Shown piece after piece: positions 20,101-27,014 of a DNA stretch of 45,620 nucleotides; the first letter of the stretch is position 1, and each line of letters opens with the position of its first letter. Source of the stretch: Myroides sp. 1354 (lineage in GTDB: Bacteria > Bacteroidota > Bacteroidia > Flavobacteriales > Flavobacteriaceae); NCBI RefSeq assembly GCF_030324495.1, contig NZ_JACAGN010000011.1, positions 82,758-128,377 of the forward strand, read 5' to 3'. Under the pieces are notes generated by a model. It had not been told where the DNA came from and ran no database searches. It saw nothing but the letters and a program-made list of their open reading frames with translations. The position numbers and the translations under genes are program-made.

Positions 20101-22342
20101 AGGTGTTGGTTGTTCCTCCATCTTTCGTGATATAGAGGGATTGAGTTCCTCCGTGATTCACTGCCTGACCAATATGCCATTGATTCGGTTGACTATGTGT
20201 AAATCCCCATGTGGTAGCAGACTCAAAGTCAGTCGCATAAGGTAAAGGAATACTCGATACTAAAGGTGTTTCTACAAAATAAGGTCCCACCCACTGACTC
20301 GTTTCTCCTTCTTGACAACTTGAACGAAGCCAAGCATAATACTTCGTTGTTTCGTTTAAATTCACAAAGGCATAGGTCGTAGTACTCGTTGACGCTAGTG
20401 GAGGAGTAACCGCTGTGGGAATTACATTTGGATCTTCTGTTAGGAAGACTTCGTAACTTGTGCTATTCGCTGATGTAGTCCAAGAAAGGTCAAAAGCTCC
20501 AGCTCTCACGTTGGAGATTTGCGCATTTGTTGGAGACAAACACTTAATCGCAGTGACTTGTAAATTATCGATGGCTGCTGCTGGATTATTTCCTTGACTC
20601 TCATCATTTGACCATTCAATAATCAAACGCATCGTTTGACCAGCAAAAGAGACAGCATCTACCACTACTTGCTCATGCAGAAAGTCGGTAGTTGCAGCAT
20701 AACCATCGCGCCCTACGCGAATCATTGCACGATCCCTCTCGTTGATTTTCGTTCCTGCCTGGGGAGTGAATGTACTAGGTACTAACCAAAGTTTAAAATG
20801 ATCATACGAACGCTCTCCTACTCCTTTCCAGTCAAAATCAAAAGCTAATTGTAAAGCATCAGCTGGAATAATCAAGTCTTGATAAACATGTGACACTTGC
20901 CTTCTTCCAATATTAGGATTGTAATCATTCGATTCTCCTTGATCTTTAGAAATATACAGCGCTTTATTCCCTCCGTGATTCACTGCTTGACCAATATGCC
21001 ATTGATTCACCTCGTCATTCACAAAAACAAAAGATGGATTTGCTTCAAAATCTTCTCTATATGGCAATGTTTGCGCTATTAAGTGTGTTTCCACTTCTAA
21101 AGGCCCAATCCATATACTCGTTTCATCCGCACAAATGGAACGCGCCCATATAAAATAGGTTGTAGCGGGTTGTAATTGATCAATAACCAAATGATTGGTT
21201 GTTGCAGTATAGTTTGTTGCATTTGCACTTGAAAGAGAAGCTTCAGTGCTCATGCGAATTTCATATTGTTGACTATCATTCGCTATCCATTCTAAACGCA
21301 TGGATTGAGCCCCCAAGGCATTGAGTTGAAAATCCATTGGAGGCGCACAAGACACTTCTTCCAATTTCAAGTTATCAATTGCTGCCGCTGGTTGTGCTCC
21401 ACCACCGCTTTCTTGTTGCCATTGAAAGACCAAACGATACACTTGCCCTCCTTGTCCAGCAACAGGAACGATGATGGTTTCTTTTTTAAACACAGGATTC
21501 TCCTGATAGTAGACCAAACCAATTTGTCGAACTCCTACCGTATTTGCATTCATTTTCGTACGTGGAGCTGGGATATAATCCTGAGGAACCAACCAAACAC
21601 TTAAATAATCTTCTTCACGCTCTCCAACCGATCGCCAATCAAAAGAAATAGCGATATTTTCCGCTTGTTGTGGCACTATAAAATCTTTATACACATGAGA
21701 CACCTGATCGGAATACAAGGCGTATTCATTCGTCTCTCCCTCATTCTTACTAATATATAACGCTCGATCAGCCTCATTTTTCGCTCCCCCTCCAATTACC
21801 CATTGATTGGTTCTATCATTGCTAAAACCCACTAAAGGTGCATGTTGAAAATCTTCCGTATAGGGCAAAGAAACAGGCGTCATTGGTAAGTGAATCGCAA
21901 ATGGTCCTGCCCAATTACTTTGGGCATTAAAACTATTTTCACAATTAGATCTTATCCAAACATATACGTTTACTTGATTATGGGGTAAATCCAACGTCAA
22001 AGAAGTATCTGTTACCGTATGCGTTGGATTCAGAATCCCAACGCCTTGCTCACTTGATGCACGGACAACTAAATCATACGAAATAGCATTTGAAACCACT
22101 TCCCATCCTAAAGTATAAGAAGATGTGGTAACCTCTTGCAATTGAATTTCCTCTGGGGGATAGCAAAAAGCGAATGCAGCAACCTTACGCTGCTCGATCC
22201 GCTTTAATACATCATCGATTTTCACAATCCGAAGATCCAATTTATCCCTATTTACTTCCGTATTCGCTTGTAGGTTATAGCCCCACATAACAAAAAAAAG
22301 TAACGTTACTAAAAAGGTATTACTTACCTTTATCTGGCTCAT
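14162..22342 (-). CDS. Giant secreted multi-domain adhesin-like protein, T9SS type B sorting
   Basis: A 2726-residue surface or secreted protein. A signal peptide (about 1-27) is followed by seven repeats of 269-281 residues, each an Fn3-like domain plus a jelly-roll cleaved-adhesin/MAM-like domain. Fn3 domains begin at Cys 60, 332, 601, 882, 1153, 1424, 1695 and 1976 (the eighth is unpaired). Jelly-roll domains begin at LPY/LPF 159, 426, 700, 978, 1251, 1519 and 1794, each with a DFE-W-IG start, a YISxDxG segment, an FDWRxxGE segment and an AAIDN end. A distinct region (2074-2640) has Ig-like pieces. The last domain (2644-2726, with KGFSPNGDGINDRLDL) is the gliding-motility-type T9SS type B sorting domain. 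No PorP/SprF partner is adjacent. Probably binds glycans or surfaces; the ligand is unknown. Confidence 0.93.
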   Translation of the reverse strand: MSQIKVSNTFLVTLLFFVMWGYNLQANTEVNRDKLDLRIVKIDDVLKRIEQRKVAAFAFCYPPEEIQLQEVTTSSYTLGWEVVSNAISYDLVVRASSEQGVGILNPTHTVTDTSLTLDLPHNQVNVYVWIRSNCENSFNAQSNWAGPFAIHLPMTPVSLPYTEDFQHAPLVGFSNDRTNQWVIGGGAKNEADRALYISKNEGETNEYALYSDQVSHVYKDFIVPQQAENIAISFDWRSVGEREEDYLSVWLVPQDYIPAPRTKMNANTVGVRQIGLVYYQENPVFKKETIIVPVAGQGGQVYRLVFQWQQESGGGAQPAAAIDNLKLEEVSCAPPMDFQLNALGAQSMRLEWIANDSQQYEIRMSTEASLSSANATNYTATTNHLVIDQLQPATTYFIWARSICADETSIWIGPLEVETHLIAQTLPYREDFEANPSFVFVNDEVNQWHIGQAVNHGGNKALYISKDQGESNDYNPNIGRRQVSHVYQDLIIPADALQLAFDFDWKGVGERSYDHFKLWLVPSTFTPQAGTKINERDRAMIRVGRDGYAATTDFLHEQVVVDAVSFAGQTMRLIIEWSNDESQGNNPAAAIDNLQVTAIKCLSPTNAQISNVRAGAFDLSWTTSANSTSYEVFLTEDPNVIPTAVTPPLASTSTTTYAFVNLNETTKYYAWLRSSCQEGETSQWVGPYFVETPLVSSIPLPYATDFESATTWGFTHSQPNQWHIGQAVNHGGTQSLYITKDGGTTNTYSYEGSQIIHAYKNIEIPPAVDMLSVAFDWRAQGEKGYDWNTGNYNPSDFLTAWIVPLSYLPQAGESIKNQVQAMALHAEELYLNNTFSRFEKNVDVSQFQGQTVRLVFEWQQDDRDGRQNPAAIDNVSISPMYCSEPTELQLGTFTAHTIAVSWQARTNVQAYEIYLGTSNEAPIASTVATATSNTANYTFENLSQATNYYIWVRSICGTDASRWMGPLSVQTTLIPVELPFVDDFEVVQNYGIVNDTINQWQIGNAVHHGGTAALYISNDGGQTHTYTTDVPHNVTSHIFKDFAIPTGAVDLTLSFDWMCKGEDRYDAFKVWWVPVTFTPQAGVPITAVNSGGISLGRATYSNAAVFSTEAITIDGQQYAGQTMRLIFEWTQDRYSGANPPAAIDNLTLATTFCATPTALIIQNVSDQGFQAQWEEVAGVGSYDLFLSEMETPAPTQATNPTHQTVTSTYTFTGLTPGQTYWVWVRSACANSDQSDWIGPQEIRLPNTPVVLPYMEDFESNPVFDFTTQRNNRWYIGTAAFASGTQGLYISEDQGVSNTYYTAYDQVVQAYKDFRIPSDAEELAIGFDWRCLGEADYDFFSVWLVPASYTPIGGTTISTSTAGAIPVGHAMFGQQTTFKREQFVVEVSELQGQVYRLVFQWQQDNSGGYQPAAAIDNLKIEVVTCSPPRDFVAGEVTSHTIATSWSGSGARSYELFLSTTNEVPIATTQANYRSINPNFVFPDLAESTYYTMWVRSVCGQEKSFWVGPIVVQTKLNPAALPYTENFEGNPSFGYQNDTHNKWVIGQAVQNGGTKALYISNDNGLSNNYLQTVPGRGQTSHIYKDFAIPASGMELLLNFDWRNLGEGSYDNFRVWFVSADYTPRAGVLVQTDNRNAVRLGREYYSGNRTFEREHITIPARNYLGRTMRIIFEWTQDTSSGENPAAAIDNIEFFIKNCLPPINGTIGSIRTGGFDFSWIGVGEPMGYDLLLTTDPNTTVNDATVPTHTSTDMHYTFENLEEGTMYYVWVRSTCSTEESSLWSGPFIATTPLVSVTPLPYYEDFEGTLKIGVTHSLPNQWVIGNAVNNGGTKALYISNDNGVNNKYTFNKTQIVHAYKNVHIPANLEQLDISFDWRSKGEQQYDRRTGENIGVDFVKAWIVPLSYVPQADVSVASSNQALAVDERGFFNNSEFQRFQKRMDIRAFAGQDVRIVFEWQQDNRSGEQPPAAIDNVWIKPFTCKDVTKVEAVRMSNSTNIEITWTPLGQERQWEVYIVESNQLAPTPLSTGIRVENNPRYIFRDAVEGAFYQVYVRAVCSESDQGSWSSPVLFNIFNPPGCANIEVEPIDLPQAEDGSYVICEDESVSVDLIANYYDIKDTSDYIVEAIEYKPPYPFVGGDLIPLTEDDKWSNVIDLGFDFCFYGKSYNKVLIGTNGMITFSVKGHTENGLYAPNSSSGYAMNPRVQLPTNSANANTIPYVNTIFGVMQDLLPNNSPADYSVNYQVLGTFPCRALVFNIYHLGLFDATRCPYDVNDIEGTTQTSQIVLYEGTNIIEVYIKNRPSCANFNGGLGVVGIQNATGTAAAVPPNRNVGTWTAANEAWRFVPNGESIASFSWLKNGEFLTDQKDIQVSIDKTVTYTGRITYLHCNGKEQIIDKEFHFIKEKHPITKPENLYVCNREPGFVYTYDLSQNEKQMIGKFKSEDFVLSYFASEGDLLGNVNPLPAVYTTTAIEPTMIYAKMENKNTHCFTYTTFSLGVNKILMATKVTPILACESYVLPELAEGEAYYTEPYGQGERYEAGDVFDLVGKHLLYVYAVQEGCSYQSSFTIEILELIAAHRIEDQVLYCELYTLPLLPRGNKYFTEAEGQGRELQPGEVIVEDQLIYIYAKTSKGKVACFDQSSFRVMYEECPLPKGFSPNGDGINDRLDLSKYGVTNLKVYNRSGIEVFSFNGLYTDEFAGKDKRGNNLPSGTYYYVLVSHAKMRTGWIQINR

Positions 22343-22365
22343 ATACTCTGTGTTTTAATTTAGAC

Positions 22366-22396
22366 CAAATATAAATAGCAATTAAAACATTACAAA
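22366..22396 (-). promoter_or_regulatory. Promoter of the giant adhesin gene
   Basis: On the minus strand TTTG (22396-22393), a 19-bp spacer and TATATTTG (22373-22366) match the Bacteroidota promoter in both boxes. The predicted start site is about 15-20 bp before the ATG at 22342. Confidence 0.7.
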
Positions 22397-22845
22397 TAGA
22401 GCCGTTCAAGTCGTTATTAGCAGAGTAGTATAGGAATTAAACTAAAAAAAATAAAAGCATAAAAATACCAGCCATTCTCCCACTACTTCTTAGAATAATT
22501 CACTGTTTTTAAGTATAAAAACAAAGTTGTTAACGTTTTACTTTTATTTATCTTTCAAAAAAAGACAGTACACATCATAAAAACGACATCTTTTATCTTA
22601 AAATCACCCGTTATTAAATAAAGAATAACGTATAAAAAAGAAGGACGCTCTCCTTATTTGATTCATCTAGTACACAAAATAGAAGAGTGAATCCCAGTTT
22701 TTGGTCCTAACACCAATAAAACCAAGGATTATATCTTACAGATACAGCAGTGGAAAAGTCAATTTAGGTTGATTTCTTCTCAGAAAATCAGGAAGTTTAA
22801 TTTTTTTTTCAAAAAAAATCATTTTTTAAAATTTAGGCCCAAAGC

Positions 22846-22871
22846 AAAAAAAAAGATGTGCGGTGCACATC
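22846..22871 (-). terminator. Terminator downstream of rlpA
   Basis: Perfect 7-bp stem GATGTGC / GCACATC with a GGT loop (22855-22871). On the minus strand it is followed by nine T. It lies about 180 bp beyond the rlpA stop codon, the only minus-strand gene that could use it. Confidence 0.75.
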
Positions 22872-22878
22872 CTCGACT

Positions 22879-22895
22879 TGTGGAAATTTTCCACA
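22879..22895. repeat. 17-bp palindrome TGTGGAAATTTTCCACA
   Basis: Eight-base perfect arms around a single central base, located between the rlpA stop codon and its terminator. It could be a protein-binding site or an mRNA 3'-end hairpin; nothing distinguishes these here. Confidence 0.5.
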
Positions 22896-23049
22896 CTTTT
22901 ATTACACACTTTTCTACTAATTGAATCACAACATCTTAGGTTGAATTCGATAGGAAAAATTCTTTTTGTTCTTCAATTGGTCCTTTTTTTGTTTAAGTGG
23001 CGAGATCAAAACCCTTGTGACAAAACGAAAAAAATGAACAAAACGTTTA

Positions 23050-23556
23050 TTAGATATCTTCGACCATGCGTTCTACCTTAACATCTAAGACACCTCGTCC
23101 TAAATTATCCGTCAGATCCATAAAGGCGCGTTTAGAAAGATCGACTGTACGTCCTTTAGTAAAAGGGCCACGGTCTGTTACGGTTAAGACCACTGATCGT
23201 TTATTTTTTAGGTTCGTCACCTTGATTTTCGTTCCGAAAGGCAGTGTTTTATGGGCTGCTGTGTATTTTGAATTATCGAAAATCTCACCGCTAGCTGTTT
23301 TTTTACCAGAAAATTTATCGTGATAATACGAAGCTTTTGTTTCATCACTAACCACTTCAAAAGAGTCATCCTCTACTTCAGCCACCACGATAGAATCCTC
23401 TTCAATACAAGGCAAATCAAGCATTGCCACAGTGTCTAGTACTTGTCCTATGCTCACAACAGTGGGTTTGTTTTTTTCTTTAAATTTCCCAGCCTCTTCA
23501 AAACTCGATAAGGTGAAGAGGATCAAGGCAAAAATTATATATTGAAAATATTTCAT
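23050..23556 (-). CDS. RlpA-like septal ring / double-psi beta-barrel protein
   Basis: A 168-residue exported protein with an N-terminal signal or anchor (about 1-22) and an acidic linker (about 30-72). The RlpA-like double-psi beta-barrel (about 75-165) shows YYHDKFSGKKTASGE, KTLPFGTKIKVTN and TDRGPF. RlpA proteins are lytic transglycosylases or cell-wall-binding proteins acting on denuded glycan at division sites. There is no lipobox cysteine and no SPOR domain, so this is the short form. The aspartate of TDRGPF, important for catalysis in Pseudomonas RlpA, is present. Its 180-nt 3' tail to the terminator is unusually long. Confidence 0.88.
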   Translation of the reverse strand: MKYFQYIIFALILFTLSSFEEAGKFKEKNKPTVVSIGQVLDTVAMLDLPCIEEDSIVVAEVEDDSFEVVSDETKASYYHDKFSGKKTASGEIFDNSKYTAAHKTLPFGTKIKVTNLKNKRSVVLTVTDRGPFTKGRTVDLSKRAFMDLTDNLGRGVLDVKVERMVEDI

Positions 23557-23606
23557 ATGCTTCTTTTCTAAAAATAGACATTATGCCAAAACAAGAAGTA
23601 TACCAA

Positions 23607-23636
23607 AATAAAAAAGAGAGCCTAAAGCTCTCTTTT
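23607..23636 (-). terminator. Terminator of the small membrane protein gene
   Basis: Stem AAAAGAGAGC / GCTCTCTTTT with a CTAAA loop. The minus-strand U-tract comes from the A-run at 23611-23615. It lies 20 bp beyond the stop codon at 23657. Confidence 0.85.
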
Positions 23637-23656
23637 CTTTACTATATAAGTTACTG

Positions 23657-24082
23657 TTATGCAAACCAAACTTTCCAAGGAATTCTAGACAAGATTAAAA
23701 CTAATCCAATGGTATAGAAAACAGCAAACATTTTGAATTTTTTGTTGCTATCTGTAGCTTTCTTGTGTTTAGACCATCCAATTGTAATTAAGACAATTGC
23801 AATAATATTAATAAGTGGGTGTTCTAAAGCATACAATCTCAAGGTAGAGTCTTTCATCGCTACACCAAAGCTTTGTACCAAAGGCGAAACAAAATAAAGA
23901 ATCAACCCCAATAATAATTGGATATGAGTAAAGATTAATCCAACCAAACCTAATTTGCGGTCTTTCTCTGTAAACTCTTTTTTAGAGCTTAGTCCTACGA
24001 AAGCATTAATTACTACGATTACTAAGAAAATCAATGCCAAATATGCAACGCCTGAATGCGCTGGTTGTAACATTTTATACAT
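23657..24082 (-). CDS. Conserved four-helix membrane protein, function unknown
   Basis: A 141-residue protein with four predicted transmembrane helices: about 12-30 (YLALIFLVIVVINAFVGL), 45-65 (LVGLIFTHIQLLLGLILYF), 88-105 and 120-138. Histidines sit near helix ends (HSG at residue 9, HIQ in helix 2, HPL before helix 3), which recalls the small cytochrome-b-like proteins of Flavobacteriia. I cannot show haem binding, so no function is assigned. It is monocistronic, with a TATATTTG element upstream and a clear terminator. Confidence 0.7.
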   Translation of the reverse strand: MYKMLQPAHSGVAYLALIFLVIVVINAFVGLSSKKEFTEKDRKLGLVGLIFTHIQLLLGLILYFVSPLVQSFGVAMKDSTLRLYALEHPLINIIAIVLITIGWSKHKKATDSNKKFKMFAVFYTIGLVLILSRIPWKVWFA

Positions 24083-24104
24083 ATTGTTGTTATTAGTTTA
24101 TAGA

Positions 24105-24112
24105 CAAATATA
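24105..24112 (-). promoter_or_regulatory. -7 element (TATATTTG) of the four-helix membrane protein gene
   Basis: Minus-strand full match to TAnnTTTG, 22 bp upstream of the ATG at 24082. No clear -33 element. Confidence 0.45.
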
Positions 24113-24328
24113 AATAAAACAATTGAAACTAACTGTTTTGCTTTTTGAATTACGTACTACAGTCTCAAATGCTTTTTTCAATACGAAAACCTCAGTATAA
24201 ACCGTTAATCTAAGGGAAAATATGCAAATGTAAAGCTCACATATATCCAATTCCCATAATTCAAATTCTATCCTTACAATGTTATTATCTCAGTAAAAAC
24301 AAATACCTTAGGTTAAAATTTGTTTGCT

Positions 24329-24592
24329 ATGACAAAAACGATTCAAGTCCTCTATCCTTATTATCTCTTATCTTTTATAGTTACAGTAGCTCTTACTTGG
24401 ACGACCGCCATTTGGTGGTATATCCCAGCCCTTTTAGGTACTTTTCTTGCGTTACTTTATTTTTGGATATTTCGCCAATATGAGCTGTACTTTTTCAAGA
24501 ACAAAGGATGGCAACCCTACAGCCTTGCCTTTACTTTATTGGGCAGTAACTTACTACTCGCTTTTTTGATTTCCACATTTAAATTACGCTAA
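24329..24592 (+). CDS. Small membrane protein paired with an ABC ATPase
   Basis: An 87-residue protein from the ATG at 24329; the in-frame TTG at 24320 is nine bases further upstream and less likely. It has three hydrophobic segments (about 8-25, 28-47 and 66-83) separated by short, partly basic loops such as RQYELYFFKNKGW. I recognise no family. Its stop codon is 2 bp before the ABC ATPase start, so the two are almost certainly translationally coupled. It may be the membrane partner of that ATPase, although it is far smaller than a usual permease. Confidence 0.7.
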   Translation: MTKTIQVLYPYYLLSFIVTVALTWTTAIWWYIPALLGTFLALLYFWIFRQYELYFFKNKGWQPYSLAFTLLGSNLLLAFLISTFKLR

Positions 24593-24594
24593 CC

Positions 24595-25185
24595 ATGTCA
24601 ACCTTATACTTAGATAGTCTTGTGTATCAAATCAATCACAAAACGATACTCAACAACATCTACTTTCAAATGCAAACGGGAGAGCTAATTGAGTTAACGG
24701 GTTTCAATGGAGAGGGAAAATCAACCTTTCTCGAGGTGTTATTTGGTAGCAAGAAACCCCAACATATGCATCTCAAAATCGATCAAAACCTCATTCGCAA
24801 TTCCAACCATTTACAACGTTATTTTGCATTAAAACCTCAGTTTAGCTTTTTCCCAAAACAGTTACGCTGCAAAGATGTATTACCTAAATCATATTGGAAT
24901 TGGGCTGAATTTGAGGCTCATCTTAACCATCCCATCGCTCATTTTTCAACGGGCATTCAACAACTTATACAGACGCTATTTGTACTTGAGTTACCTCAAC
25001 CGTTTATTTTATTAGATGAACCTTTTGCTGGATTATCACCTCTGCTGCAAGAACAGCTTCTTACTGTCTTGCAACAAAAAGTCAAAACGAAAGGAATTCT
25101 CCTTGTCAATCACATTCCCCATCTCGTAGATGAAATTCGAACGAGAGAAGTACAGCTCATCCAGGGCGTTCTCCAATCACCATAA
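24595..25185 (+). CDS. Compact ABC-type ATP-binding protein
   Basis: A 196-residue nucleotide-binding domain. It has Walker A GFNGEGKST (36-44), Walker B FILLDEP (137-143) and the H-loop histidine in VNHIPH (173). The signature motif is degenerate: FSTGIQQ (117-123) instead of LSGGQ. At 196 residues it is shorter than most exporters' ATPases and resembles the heme-exporter CcmA or bacteriocin-transport size class. The only candidate membrane partner is the preceding 87-residue protein. The last 31 codons are duplicated 1.65 kb downstream as a pseudogene fragment. The stop codon overlaps the stem of a terminator. Confidence 0.85.
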   Translation: MSTLYLDSLVYQINHKTILNNIYFQMQTGELIELTGFNGEGKSTFLEVLFGSKKPQHMHLKIDQNLIRNSNHLQRYFALKPQFSFFPKQLRCKDVLPKSYWNWAEFEAHLNHPIAHFSTGIQQLIQTLFVLELPQPFILLDEPFAGLSPLLQEQLLTVLQQKVKTKGILLVNHIPHLVDEIRTREVQLIQGVLQSP

Positions 25186-25371
25186 AAGGCTTTCAAACTA
25201 GATTGAAAGCCTTTTTTATTTTATAAAATTAATATTTCAAACACCTCTCTCTTAATGCATTAAACATTCAATTAGTTCTTTTTTCTTCTCCTTTTTTCGA
25301 TTTAAATTCAACTTAAAAAACAATTTAAACTGGGAACAGGGAGAAAATACTGAACAAAAAATAACATGAAA
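25090..25371 (+). repeat. Direct repeat, copy 1 (ABC 3' end + terminator + leader)
   Basis: About 280 bp that recur at 26740-27024 at roughly 90% identity by eye. Copy 1 covers the last 31 ABC codons, the terminator, the AT-rich intergenic spacer and the translation-start region of the first lipoprotein. The best-conserved block runs from the ABC stop codon for about 100 bp, with only two differences. Confidence 0.9.
25184..25217 (+). terminator. Terminator of the ABC ATPase gene
   Basis: Stem GGCTTTCAA (25188-25196) / TTGAAAGCC (25203-25211) with a 6-nt loop and a following run of six T. The upstream A's overlap the stop codon. Confidence 0.9.
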
Positions 25372-25875
25372 AAATTATTACTCTTACTGTGCACCGCTTT
25401 GTTTATTGCTTGTTCATCAGACGAAACTGACTTAAATAAAACGGAGTTAGATACTAAAGACATATATCTACAATCTAACCTTCCAAAAATTCTTGAATTA
25501 AACCAATCAGATATAAACCATTTTAAAGAATACATGGTCCTTAATGATGAAGGGGCTTTGATATCCTGGGACGGATATTTTTTAGAAAAGGTATATGGAA
25601 ATGGGGAAGAATATAAATCAATCATGGTAAAAATATACAATGATCTAGGTATAAATCCTGTACAAATCATAATCGTTGATACAAATAATAGCGAAAGAAC
25701 AATCAATCTAGCGGAGACTACAGCATCGGGGAGCAAATACTCAACGTTTAAAAGAGATGACCCTTATGTGCGTGAAGTAAGAGGAGCTGCAAATAGACAA
25801 AATAATGATGACGGATGTTTTGCACAAAAAAATAGCACATGTATCATCGTAGTTAAAGAGGAAAAAAATAAATAA
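25366..25875 (+). CDS. Putative lipoprotein sharing an N-terminal module with its neighbour
   Basis: A 169-residue protein with a lipoprotein signal peptide (FIAC, lipidated Cys16). Residues about 33-118 form a module (YLQSNLPKIL, SDINHFKEYM, ISWDG, IYNDLGI, NSERT) that is repeated in the next gene's product. I do not recognise the module. The C-terminal tail (about 120-169) is charged and holds two cysteines, DGCFAQKNSTC, but lacks the thioredoxin-like domain of the paralogue, so it could be a truncated or effector-like form. It starts after the ABC terminator behind leader copy 1, with GGGAG close to the ATG. Base composition is AT-richer than the flanks. Confidence 0.75.
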   Translation: MKKLLLLLCTALFIACSSDETDLNKTELDTKDIYLQSNLPKILELNQSDINHFKEYMVLNDEGALISWDGYFLEKVYGNGEEYKSIMVKIYNDLGINPVQIIIVDTNNSERTINLAETTASGSKYSTFKRDDPYVREVRGAANRQNNDDGCFAQKNSTCIIVVKEEKNK

Positions 25876-25912
25876 TAAGTGGTTGAAATTTCGAATTTTA
25901 CAAACATCCAAT

Positions 25913-26662
25913 ATGATTAAAAAAATATGTTTACTATTATTCTCACTTTTACTAATAACTTGTAAAAAAGAATCATCAGAAGAAATTTATATTAAAACTT
26001 ATCTGCCAAAGATTTTAAACTTAGTACCCTCAGACATAGACCGTTTCAAAAAAAATATGATTATTAATCAAGAAGGTAATCTAACCTCTTGGGATGGTGA
26101 AATATTGGAAAAAGCCTATCATACAGATGATGACTATATGTTTGCAGTCTTAGGTATATATAACAAATTAGGCATATTTCCGGAGAAAATAATTGTTGTG
26201 AATAAAGATAATAGCGAAAGGGTACTTCATCCCGGTTTTTTTGATATCCATAATACCAAAATACCTTTATCTGAAATTCAAGGTTGGGATGCGTTGTTCT
26301 ATATTACTTCAACCAATTGCGGAACATGTATGCAAGACTATCAAAGAATGAATCAACTTACTACTAAATATGCGGGTAAAAAGATAAAGTTTGTTGCTCT
26401 TTTTGACAAAGTAAAAAACATAGAAAATTATAAAAAAGGAGAAATTTACAAGACAGATGGTTTTCTTAATGAGAATTGGATTATTTTACAAAAAAATAAC
26501 CTCTTACCTTTCCTGACAGAAAACTATCATGATAATCTAGGAATGCCATTTATCTTTTTCAGAAAAGATAATGTAGATTTAGAAAAATATTTCACCTCTT
26601 CTCGTAACAGTGAAATTGAGGAATATATATCCAATAACTTTGAGAACAAAACTGAGGAATAA
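25913..26662 (+). CDS. Putative lipoprotein with C-terminal thioredoxin-like domain
   Basis: A 249-residue protein from the ATG at 25913; the longer in-frame reading from 25883 places ten odd residues before the signal peptide. The lipobox is LLITC (Cys17). Residues about 25-110 repeat the module of the preceding lipoprotein (YLPKILNL, SDIDRFK, SWDG, NSERV). Residues about 125-245 look like a thioredoxin fold, with FYITSTNCGTCMQDYQ (Cys136 and Cys139, a CxxC) and the cis-proline-like MPFIFF. This suggests an envelope thiol-disulfide protein, with redox chemistry inferred only from the CxxC. It lies 37 bp after the first lipoprotein gene and is AT-rich. Confidence 0.78.
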   Translation: MIKKICLLLFSLLLITCKKESSEEIYIKTYLPKILNLVPSDIDRFKKNMIINQEGNLTSWDGEILEKAYHTDDDYMFAVLGIYNKLGIFPEKIIVVNKDNSERVLHPGFFDIHNTKIPLSEIQGWDALFYITSTNCGTCMQDYQRMNQLTTKYAGKKIKFVALFDKVKNIENYKKGEIYKTDGFLNENWIILQKNNLLPFLTENYHDNLGMPFIFFRKDNVDLEKYFTSSRNSEIEEYISNNFENKTEE

Positions 26663-26739
26663 TCTCTTTCCTAAAATATTCAACCTTTTGATTACTTTAT
26701 CTTGAATGAATACCCAATATTACATTAATCAAACCAACT

Positions 26740-26835
26740 AAAGGGATACTTATTGTCAATCACATTCCTCTTCACTTAGATGAAATTCGAACGCGGGAAG
26801 TACAACTTCTCCAGGGCATTCTCCAATCACCATAA
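26740..26835 (+). pseudogene. 31-codon 3' fragment of a second ABC ATPase gene
   Basis: In-frame sequence reading KGILIVNHIPLHLDEIRT, then REVQLLQGILQSP and a stop codon. It matches residues 166-196 of the intact ABC ATPase with about six substitutions, mostly conservative. Nothing upstream continues the frame, and the intact gene's Walker motifs are absent. The coding part has diverged while its stop codon and terminator are nearly unchanged, so it is a decayed duplicate. Confidence 0.88.
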
Positions 26836-26867
26836 AAGGCTTTCAAACTAGATTGAAAGTCTTTTTT
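26834..26867 (+). terminator. Duplicated terminator in repeat copy 2
   Basis: Same stem-loop as at 25184-25217, with one change (GGCTTTCAA / TTGAAAGTC, a G-U pair) and a T-run. It probably now ends the lipoprotein transcript. Confidence 0.85.
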
Positions 26868-27014
26868 ATTTTATAAAATTAATATTTCAAACACCTCTAT
26901 CTTAATGCATTAAACATTCAATTATACCTTTTGATTTCTCCTTTTCCTACTTTAAATTCAACTTAAAAAACAACTTAAACCGGGAACTGGGAGAAAATAC
27001 TGAACAACTAGAAG

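Larger units (their letters stand above)
22343..23049. other. 707-bp gene-free stretch
   Basis: It holds the promoter of the giant adhesin gene at its left end. Towards the right are the rlpA terminator hairpin at 22846-22871 and a palindrome at 22879-22895. The 450 bp between are AT-rich with poly-A/T tracts and stop codons in all frames that I checked. I see no convincing small gene or RNA. Confidence 0.6.

Noticed and set aside
22863..23081. Plus-strand 72-codon frame in the gap before rlpA
   Set aside because: It starts at a GTG inside a terminator stem, overlaps the 3' end of rlpA and shows no family features.
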